64,000 nt of DNA from Zantedeschia hybrid cultivar. Taxonomy: Eukaryota; Streptophyta; Magnoliopsida; Alismatales; Araceae. The notes beneath the pieces were generated by a model. That model saw only the letters and a program-made list of their open reading frames with translations, did not search any database and was not told where the DNA came from. This document shows, piece by piece, positions 54,601 to 61,139 of the stretch. The stretch lies in NCBI GenBank assembly GCA_030544215.1, contig JARZZO010000002.1, positions 26,163,395 to 26,227,394 of the forward strand. Reading direction: 5' to 3'. The position numbers were made by a program, and so were the translations under genes. Positions within the stretch are counted from its first letter, which is position 1, and each line of letters opens with the position of its first letter.

Positions 54601-57096
54601 CCTCCTAAAAACTTGAAAGAGTTGAGAGGATTAATCGGGAGGTTGCAATTTATTCGCCGTTTTGTCTCCCAGCACTCACAAAGGTGTAAGCCGTTTTACG
54701 AGCTTACCAAGCCGGGAGTCAAATTCGATTGGGACGATAAGTGTCAGGAGGCATTCGATGGATTAAAGAATTATTTAGCAAGTCCTCCTGTTTTGAGACG
54801 ACCATCTCCAGGCAAACCATTGATACTTTATATTTCAGTCCTGGATGATGCAGTGGGGGCTGTCCTAGCACAAGAAGATGAAGAAGGAAAAGAGAGGGCA
54901 GCCTACTATCTCTCTAAACTTCTCAACCCCGCTGAACAGAGATATACGGCGATGGAGAAAACATGTGCAGCATTGGTCTGGGTTGTACAGAAATTAAAGC
55001 ATTATTTTCTGGCCCATGAAGTCCATCTCATCGCTAGGATGAATCCGATCAAATTCCTTCTGGAGAAATCTGTTCTTACTGATCGGTTAGCGCGATGGCA
55101 AAGCTTTCTATCTCAATTCGATATCATTTACATCCAGCAGAAAGCGATCAAGGGCTATGCCATAGCAGAACATCTAGCTCATCATCCCATTCCTAGATTT
55201 GATCCAGTGCGATCAGAGTTTCCGGATGAGGAACTGATGTCCATAAATCAAATCAGAGATGATATGTGGACTCTGCATTTTGACGGAGCTCTGAATTCTC
55301 ATGGAAAAGGGATCGGTATTGTTCTGTTATCACCTGAAGGTATCACCATTCCACAAGCCTTTCAGCTTGATTTTCCAGTTACAAACAATATAGCTGAATA
55401 CGAGGCACTCCTTGCTGGTCTCGAGGCTGCTCATTTCCATGGTGCTACCAAACTCAGGATCGTAGGTGATAGCCAACTGATTCTTCGCCAAGTACTGACC
55501 AAGTATCGAACTCTCGATCCCAAGCTCAAGCCTTATCAAGAGCTTACTTCTGCTTATTCAAAGCTTTTCACGAAATTGATCTTTGTCCATGTCCCTAGGA
55601 ATCAAAACATCTTAGCTGACGCTCTAGCTTCACTTGCATCTTCCCTTGATTTTCCAATCAGCAAGCAATCCGAATCAATCATAGTTCATAGGCGTCTTTC
55701 ACCCGCCGTGAAAGATCCTTTATTCCTTAGAACTAAGGAGAAGTTGCTGAAGAAAGTCAGAGACGGAGATATCATTGAGAAAAGAGAAATTATGTTAATG
55801 GAGCTGTTAGAAGAGATGGATGATGAACAGAAGCCATGGTATTATGAAATTGCAAAATATTGTGAAGATCAATCATATCCTGAGGAAGCTACAACTGAAG
55901 AGAAGAGAGCTATCAGGAGAGTTTCTCAAAGATACACCCTAGTTGGGGGAGCATTGTATAAGAGAGGTTTTGATGGAGTTCTTCTTAGATGTCTAGACGA
56001 AGATGAGCTTTGGAAGGTTATGGAAGGAGCTCATAGTGGAGTTTGTGGTGGTCATGTCAATGGACATATGTTAGCAAAGAAGATCCTTAGACAAGGATTT
56101 TATTGGCCAACCATGGAAGAAGACTGTGTAGGATTTGTTCGTAGGTGTGCTAAGTGTCAACTTCACGCCGACAAAATTCATTCTCCTGCATCTTCACTCC
56201 ATCCTGTTTCTTCCCCATGGCCTTTCTCCATGTGGGCTTTCGACATCATTGGACCTCTTGGTAATCCAGATTCCGGCATCAAGCAAAAATCTTTCATTCT
56301 CACGGCAACGGAATACTTCACCAAGTGGGCAGAAGCTGAAGCGTACGTGGAGATCAAAGCATCAACCGTCTGCAAATTCATCATGAAGAACATCATCACC
56401 CGATTTGGAATTCCAAGCACCATCGTCACCGACAATGGACCGCAGTTCGTGTCACAGGAATTGAAGGACCTCTGTAACAGGTATAGAATTGCATTGCATC
56501 ATTCATCTCCTTATTATCCGCAAGGCAATGGCCAAGCAGAGGCCACAAATAAGACTTTGATAAAAATCATCAAAAAAACGTGTAAATCTAATAAATTCAC
56601 AGATTGGCCAGAAAAATTGGTTGAGGCTTTATGGGCCTATCGAACTTCAATCCGCACACCTACTGGACAAACTCCTTATTCCTTAACATTTGGAATGGAG
56701 GCGGTAGTTCCATATGAGATCCTCATACCATCATTAAGAGTACAATTGAATAAGGAATTTTCCATTGATGAACATCGTTCAGCACTCCTTGCTCAATTGG
56801 AACTTTTAGACGAGAAAAGATGGTCAGCTGCTAATCATGCAAAAGTTTATCAAAACAGACTAGCACGTTTTTATCAAAAGAAAGTCATTGAACGTAAGTT
56901 CAAAGTCGGTGAAATGGTTGTTAAAAGAATTTTTATAAAACCTGGTGGTCCGCGTTCTAAGCTCCAACCCAACTGGGAAGGACCTTATGTTGTATCGCAC
57001 GCTTTTCCTGGTAATGCTTATCGTCTTATTAATGCAGAAGGAGAAGAGCTAAAACATCCCTGGAATGGTTTACATCTTAAGAAATACTACCCTTAG
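48643..57096 (+). CDS. Complete gag-pro-pol polyprotein in one frame, 2817 codons
   Basis: The likely start is the Met at 48703. Approximate residues (numbered from 48643): gag core 290-450; knuckle CYFHRQPGHTIDTC about 631; protease VDTGAS about 1043; G-patch about 1205-1250; RT about 1797-1990 with YVDD about 1916; RNase H about 2063-2180; second RNase H about 2207-2340; integrase zinc region about 2463 and DDE at about 2535, 2597 and 2633. All catalytic motifs are intact and no stop occurs, thanks to an A10 run at 53201-53210. The copy still could not transpose alone because its 5' LTR and primer site are gone. Architecture (two RNase H, G-patch, single long frame) fits the Ogre-like part of the Tat clade. 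Confidence 0.93.
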   Translation: MINLCTTCLINFFLKRESNIMLLRSGRDLSMAQDAIINYEGDANAPRNSDFNYENGRDADASRNSVPIPVRHDGNVRTPLFNPHDQYHDLPPHEYAIPNPDFEGDMNQHDPSSSDPTDLVNALGVLASQLDPQQFEAIQSILKGKAPMQPAEPNHVAPPVVPQQPPPPPYIQQAMEGLHLTSRPTGPQLSSSRQPARPQTPIYQNALGHGGSSAGPHPYYPPCPTYYRQQAYQVLPPPPPPQADLTTQTLLAKMERMDEQFNNLQKMMGVKAVPEINLPSLPVFHLPPSEMPVYRKYNGTGNPFTHLKEFMYESSFWQNDKRSLAFLFRRSLEGPALEWFFSLEPSEVEDYGIVSRKFIQRYQDRVAPSLSIMDLIAEKMKPDEEFVSFADRWRGLAEKVKDHLSESEQVKMLISNATPQFKLVLSLNNLTNMAELYERARYCQNAFKDATFSSVFDPHRPNRPPPRKPAVPNSPSSGPTTEGTLSHEQVSTMNNNSPQFVRNQQYQRPPQPSQQGYRQQQNPHYQQQYQRPQQPNQNQLQQQPQRQQQYQQPHQQQQPQYQPRAPPVYHNVPPPGDYNQQRRPPGPKRAEYPALPESLADIFSALMAANALVLPREKAVWPQNADTSRYCYFHRQPGHTIDTCFQFRDYIHDLNEQGGIDWEEMKKYITALKARRPQQQQQHARPPAQAVAPPNMGIVQNPLPEHQNQNQVAPILTNSQSEAGRGQQWRVEDSSSLCSTGHVQSTAERPPRRTIHIPRPQPVTITPIPTPTYHSPTPNNPLPLPAFLRPITPRTTTPPSYNPPQTNNAPLLPSRPLLRIPFPTSPATTTAYPDMPLPSRPLLRVPFPTSPTTYPSTIQPSRPLIRTAPSPPSPTPSPTPPPTYQPSTPSAPSNSAVLKVSPGSSTVEEHALRSGRIFNKVFPQSTVRDGPSQPTEEAHNEESAPGTQYDLLKHLDRTPARITILELIKRSKSHQEALMEYLQKVMVNEDVPVEKIAALLVPQGDQPSITFHTSELAPPAARSMALSITVNICKKAVDACLVDTGASINVLPPKTLELCGVPKEKWLPSPISVTAYDNSTRSPLGMVYLKVELGPVSHAEVEFHILEIDPSINAILGRPYIKTLEAIPSTNHQCLKFPYKGRIIKVTSMPILAAAHSLNIKSAVLPGRQPFLSVLQVYRPVADPLKAATISPYPLDAIKRGKCMSTPGWRIMMKNGYEPGKGLGTQLQGRTTPIRNHRAAPGSGMGYRPIKLKQDLVQKTEIEQGPKIWQAMSTPPKEGRDPLTWTLCTHFVKGPILSYDNTVVITSCFDFHDIYGRDLARHCSELLMYQSLEALRPMKRRKFYDHECEWYRWFDLRDLYIALNRLFLDPAEPKWPPQIDELIESPGAIFDKRILLSDETDEGEPDDPYEAGYTTDLLWRGTYPSHVFMLHTLFRTLLLTPTWSRVIIEDIPRAPPVMITLSPRDIIPQPPLDLERLYDLIWDILLYDPPNPLALVPLPPSDSPPICIHSCFMFNSFIFQKKNANLATNSSQILIEETSYLSDCIPPRGSFGQDSLLDLLCPSPREDSLVFPLVPQDFHPASSSLGYDSEFSEARQSSQVSQVRKSRKPKGRQIPDRYLQDLADKCSSCSLIPQLLENPIQMPEDCMDDESVNDGYGVYELVHEKDPIEEDDEDAAEAYASGVKRFDEPSAAVEEPTKEINLGTEDEPKVVLVSKNLSTEDEKAMVQVLKDYKDTFAWSYEDMPGLDSSLVEHRLTLKEGVSPVKQKLRRFHPQMALKMKEEIDKLHKAKFIRVVLYPQWVANIVPVMKKDGKVRICIDFRDLNRACPKDDFPLPHIDVLIDNTAGYETLSFMDGFSGYNQIKLAEEDQEKTSFTTPWGTYCYVVMPFGLKNAGATYQRAMMAIFHDMMHIDLEVYVDDLLVKSKTKAEYAKVLARVLERSREYQLKMNPKKCVFGVSSGKLLGFIVSKRGIEIDPNKAKAIREMPPPKNLKELRGLIGRLQFIRRFVSQHSQRCKPFYELTKPGVKFDWDDKCQEAFDGLKNYLASPPVLRRPSPGKPLILYISVLDDAVGAVLAQEDEEGKERAAYYLSKLLNPAEQRYTAMEKTCAALVWVVQKLKHYFLAHEVHLIARMNPIKFLLEKSVLTDRLARWQSFLSQFDIIYIQQKAIKGYAIAEHLAHHPIPRFDPVRSEFPDEELMSINQIRDDMWTLHFDGALNSHGKGIGIVLLSPEGITIPQAFQLDFPVTNNIAEYEALLAGLEAAHFHGATKLRIVGDSQLILRQVLTKYRTLDPKLKPYQELTSAYSKLFTKLIFVHVPRNQNILADALASLASSLDFPISKQSESIIVHRRLSPAVKDPLFLRTKEKLLKKVRDGDIIEKREIMLMELLEEMDDEQKPWYYEIAKYCEDQSYPEEATTEEKRAIRRVSQRYTLVGGALYKRGFDGVLLRCLDEDELWKVMEGAHSGVCGGHVNGHMLAKKILRQGFYWPTMEEDCVGFVRRCAKCQLHADKIHSPASSLHPVSSPWPFSMWAFDIIGPLGNPDSGIKQKSFILTATEYFTKWAEAEAYVEIKASTVCKFIMKNIITRFGIPSTIVTDNGPQFVSQELKDLCNRYRIALHHSSPYYPQGNGQAEATNKTLIKIIKKTCKSNKFTDWPEKLVEALWAYRTSIRTPTGQTPYSLTFGMEAVVPYEILIPSLRVQLNKEFSIDEHRSALLAQLELLDEKRWSAANHAKVYQNRLARFYQKKVIERKFKVGEMVVKRIFIKPGGPRSKLQPNWEGPYVVSHAFPGNAYRLINAEGEELKHPWNGLHLKKYYP

Positions 57097-57861
57097 GTTA
57101 AAGAGTCGATCAGTATGGTACAAAGACCAGTGGAATCAGAAAATTTATAAACTCAAATTTCCTTATCAGTCTGAATAACTTAATTTCAAGCCCATTACTG
57201 CACACACTGACACGTTTGATTCGTGAGTAACAAGAGATGACAAGTCCTAAAGAATATCGAAAGCTTGACCAAAAGTGCGAAGTACAAATCATTCACTTTT
57301 TTTTTTAAACGAAAATTCTGTTTTATACTCGGCCCATGATGTCGGAACGAGACTTAGAATAGATTACCAAGAATACCCGCCATCTTAGTAGGAGGCCGTC
57401 ATAAAAAAAGGGGGGAGATCCGTCCCGAAGAAAAAAAAAGAATAGTGAAAAGAAAAAGCAAGGCAAAAGCCAAATGTCAAATCAAAAGGGCCATTACATT
57501 ACAAACGTTACATGAAGGCCATGAAATGAAATGAAAGGGAACGCAAGGTCGATAAATACCCCAGAAAGAAAATGACTGAACCCCAACGGATACTAGGGTA
57601 GGAAAGGGACATCTTTTTAAGTCTCCGGAACCTTCTCATGGGCTTTCTAAACTTATTCATCTTTTCTTTCTAAAGAGATGTACTTCAAACTTAAGGAATT
57701 GCTTACATTGACTAAGGGTCAAATCATCAAATGGGATCGCGAATGGAAACACAAATTCAAACACGATGGGTTTAAGTTAAGTTGTTAAAGAACAATTTGG
57801 AAATTAAGTTAATAAATGAATATGATCTTTTGATCCAAGTACCATGCTGATCTTTTAGTCA
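57097..57861 (+). other. Post-pol spacer of the second copy
   Basis: Counterpart of 37.03-37.78 kb. It contains several A-run length differences; no gene. Confidence 0.7.
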
Positions 57862-58125
57862 AAAAAAAATAAAAAAAAATACATATGTTTCAAAAATTCA
57901 AAAAAAAAAATATACATATATTTCAAAATTCAAAAAAATACATATGTTTCAAAAAAACAAAAAAAATACATATGTTTCAAGATTCAAAAAAAAATACATA
58001 TGTTTCAAAAATTCAAAAAAAAATACATATGTCAAAATTCAAAAAGAAAAAAAAGAAAAAAAAAGCATATATTTCAAAACCCCAAACAAAAATGAATATT
58101 TCAAAACAACAAAAATATTTCAGTT
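57862..58125. repeat. AT-rich minisatellite, second copy
   Basis: Tandem variants of ATACATATGTTTCAAAAATTC with A-run variation. Copy number and unit order differ from 36800-37024. Confidence 0.85.
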
Positions 58126-58373
58126 AGCATCTGCTTGTTGCATTTAGTATGTTTCATTCCTTTTATTTTCAGCAAGCATCTGTTTGCTTGTATGTTGCAT
58201 TTTTACTTAAGTTTGATTATTCTCATTACCTTTGTTAATAAAGGCCATGCCCCTTGACCCTTCTATCAAGGATAGGATCAAGTAGTCGGTTACTTAACCA
58301 GGCAAGGGGCTAAGCCTAAACAGATACTTAACATGTTTGTTCAAGTTGTATACAGGACACAAGGCATTGGTAA

Positions 58374-58384
58374 AGTTGGAATTC
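58374..58384. other. Deletion junction in the second copy
   Basis: Sequence left of this point matches the reverse complement of about 36543 and above; sequence right of it matches about 31322 and below. The intervening 5.2 kb with both antisense genes is absent. Little or no homology is visible at the join. Confidence 0.8.
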
Positions 58385-58417
58385 GAATAGAGAACAGCCA
58401 GAAACCTATTTCTGTGA

Positions 58418-58487
58418 GTGAAAGGCGTCGAGGAGAACCGCCGCGTTTCAACGTTTAATGGCGTCTGCACGACATGACGCGTTTCAC
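58418..58487. repeat. Two 34-nt palindromic units, second copy
   Basis: Units 58418-58451 (spacer gaggagaacc; right arm begins GCCGC instead of GACGC) and 58454-58487 (tgcacgacat). Confidence 0.88.
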
Positions 58488-59220
58488 CTCTTTCTATGAT
58501 TTACCTGAAATTCTATATGTTTTGGATGTTTAAATTGAATATTTATTGGAATTGTTGACAATTTTGGTTGCAGAAAATTCAAGAAAGTGGAAAATGTCAA
58601 GAAAATCCCACTGTGGGATTCAAGAAGTCCTGACCGTGGCTAAAAAGACGGTTATTTCTACCCTTGTATTATTCCATGTAATTATTTTGCATTCGCATTA
58701 CTATATGATAAATATTTATTAGAGTATATCAAGGACCTTGTAGTTTTGATGAAACTGGAATTTGAGTTCCCCTACAACAAAAACAGTGATAATTCCAGAG
58801 GATTCTTAATCGCATGGATAGGCCGTTGGATTGTTAATCAGTGGGGACGATGGTTCCACTTTTGTGAAACAGTGCGTGGATAAACGAGCTTCGGCTTAGC
58901 ACTGGATTACAAGAATTGGTATCTTGACTCATTAATGACAATTTAACAATATTATCCTTGATTAATTTATATTTTATTTGACTTTATATTTTTCTTTTAG
59001 CCCAGCATGCATCATGTAGGACTTTGAAATCATTGTGATAAGAATTAATTGTTGATTAAGTTTCAGACCATTAATCAAATAACTCAAAACATGATATGAA
59101 ATATTCCATTCTGAATTGAGTATCTTGATTATCTTTGAGGTTCGCTTGAAGATATCCTTGTAATTCTATCCTTGATTGGATTCTTTATCCAATATTCTTG
59201 TTTTCTTTTTAAGATCCATC

Positions 59221-59316
59221 ATGGCTGCAGCACGTCCACATTGGCTGGCAAACGCTCCCCATGATGAAACCTACAGTGTCTATGACCTGGGGTACTTCCC
59301 ACTCCGAGGAGGTTGA
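59221..59316 (+). CDS. 31-residue micro-ORF, second copy
   Basis: Same 96 bases as 30376-30471 on the other strand. The ATG follows TTTCTTTTTAAGATCCATC. Function unknown; it may be a terminal exon. Confidence 0.4.
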   Translation: MAAARPHWLANAPHDETYSVYDLGYFPLRGG

Positions 59317-59519
59317 TCGACCTTATTTTATTTCCTTATCTACCTCATCCAGACAGGATTAATTCCATTGATTTCTTTGAGCTATCTTCATTGATGATTT
59401 TGAGAAAAATTCTAATCATATGATGTTAAGAGCGTGTCTCATCACACCTTGGCATCACCTTTTCAGTACATTCCATTTCATTTCACTCCCTTGCAAAGAC
59501 GATGCCAAGGTGAGGCAGC

Positions 59520-59914
59520 TGTAGACACGCTAATTTTGACGTCATTTTGAGTAAATTTCATATCATATAATAATGCCTCAGAATGGTTTGATACTTAATC
59601 ATTAATTAATTTTTATTAATATTTTTGAGTGTCGGGTTTAACGGACATGTTTAAGTTAATCAATTAAATTGATTTTAGCTCAAATTTCAGTTAAAATATG
59701 AAGAATCCTAAAAGGCGTCGGCCCATGTGGACGCCATTTAGAGTTTATTCCTATTTTAGCGTTTAAATTTGAATTTTAATTAATTGATTTATTAGCTAAA
59801 AGGCGTCTGTTGGGGTCGACGCGTTTTAAGTTTCCTAGGATGTTTTAACTTCTCTTCCGGATGTTTATCCTTATCTTAATTAGTGTAAAAGACGTCTACA
59901 CACGTGGACGCGTT
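59520..59914 (+). repeat. Truncated 3' LTR of the second copy
   Basis: It begins TGTAGACACGC and breaks off after GACGCGTT of unit B. Units: D 59708-59741 (ggcccatgtg), C 59796-59829 (tgttggggtc), B 59885 to the break (tacacacgtg). Confidence 0.9.
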
Positions 59915-61134
59915 AAACTTTTAACTAAAAAGCTTCAAAAGAAGTTTGATCGCTTACCTGTTCAAACGCGGAAGAATGAATCCTTGGTTCCCCTCCTTCA
60001 GCCGGCTGAAGAAAGAGAGCCTCTTCTTGTTCTTTTGTTCTTGCCGTTGAATGTTGAGGATCGTCCAGAAGTTCTCCTGGCGTTTGCTTGATTTCCCTCT
60101 TTTTGATTTCTTGTTGTTCAGTTGTTGAATGCAGCAGGCAGATAGACAGAAACAATAAAGAGGAAATAGTGATGAGAATCTAAATGGAAATAATATCAAA
60201 GCTAACTATGATTAGAAACATGTATAAACAGCAACTCACTTGTTTTAAATGACTTTGAAACCCCTTTAGAACAGATGGGTTTTGGAAAGTTAATGATGTG
60301 GTGTGTGTTGCATGCAGTGAATATGAGAGAATGAAACTAAAGAATGTAAATGAAATTCTAATATGAAAAACTTATGCCCAGTTCAGTTGGAGAAGCCTTG
60401 AAGGATGAAGATCTTGAAGAAGGATGCCGTCTTCTGGTGGTGGCAGCGCTCCGGCGTGGTTGCTTTGATCTCCAAATTGCTATAACGCTGAGGCTCAATA
60501 ATTCTCTCTCTCTTCTTTTTTTTAACTCCTTGATAGGCAAGGTATTTATAGGCATTTTCTGCGTTCGCGATTAACATAGAAAAATCTAGGATTTATCTAC
60601 CTTAATCGACAGATAAACACTGATTAATTCATCTTTATCTGTAATTATCTAAAACGCGTCCATATTGGCTGACGCCTTTCAGATTAAATTAAGATAAGGA
60701 TAAATATCCGGGAAACTTATCTTTATCTTTATTAGATAAAACGCGTCCACGTGTGTAGATGTCTTTTACACTAATTAAGATAAGGATAAACATCCGGAAG
60801 AGAAGTTAAAACAGCCTAGGAAACTTAAAACGCGTCGACCCCAACAGACGCCTTTTAGCTAATAAATCAATTAATTAAAATTCAAATTTAAACGCTAAAA
60901 TAGGAATAAACTCTAAATGGCGTCCACATGGGTCGACGCCTTTTAGGATTCTTCATATTTTAACTGAAATTTGAGTTAAAATCAATTCAATTGATTAACT
61001 TAAACATGTCTGTTTAACCCGACACTCAAAAAAATCAATAAAAATTAATCAATGATTAATTATCAGACCATTATGAGGCATTATCATATGATATGAAATT
61101 TACTCAAAATGACGTCAAAATTAGCGTGTCTACA
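59915..61134 (-). repeat. Remainder of the first copy's 5' LTR
   Basis: Lacks the first 103 bp of the LTR; ends GTCTACA followed by GTCAA. TATA (minus) at 60543-60550. Units: A 60649-60682 (catattggct), B 60736-60769 (cacgtgtgta; right arm GATGTC), C 60825-60858 (gaccccaaca), D 60912-60945 (cacatgggtc). Confidence 0.9.
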
Positions 61135-61139
61135 GTCAA

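Larger units (their letters stand above)
47990..59914 (+). mobile_element. Inverted second copy of the element, ends lost
   Basis: 11.9 kb in opposite orientation to the first copy. It starts inside a leader palindromic unit (no 5' LTR or primer site) and ends inside unit B of its 3' LTR. It lacks the segment equivalent to 31.32-36.54 kb. Coding similarity to the first copy is about 99% at protein level; non-coding similarity is visibly lower, so it came from another family member rather than being a fresh copy of its neighbour. Confidence 0.88.
28858..61134 (-). mobile_element. 32-kb composite: Tat/Ogre-like element with an inverted second copy
   Basis: It is bounded by LTRs in the same orientation (28858-30172 and 59915-61134). 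Target duplications are CTCAA on the left and GTCAA on the right (one mismatch). The original element is on the minus strand: 5' LTR now split (47314-47989 and 59915-61134), primer site 47289-47306, gag-pol 46233-37781, antisense genes 31.4-36.4 kb, 3' LTR 28858-30172. A second copy on the plus strand occupies 47990-59914. Confidence 0.88.

Noticed and set aside
13320..60945. CRISPR-like array (constant repeat, variable spacer)
   Set aside because: The repeats are inverted halves around 10-nt spacers, units are scattered rather than regularly tandem, and the host is a plant.
13320..60945. Calling the 34-nt units recombinase (loxP-type) sites
   Set aside because: Only the layout is similar; no tyrosine or serine recombinase is encoded here, so it stays a hypothesis.
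28858..61134. Simple assembly artefact (false inverted repeat)
   Set aside because: The two copies differ at many sites, one lacks 5.2 kb, and the 573-bp flanking duplications differ slightly, so they are real distinct sequences. A misjoin still cannot be excluded without reads.
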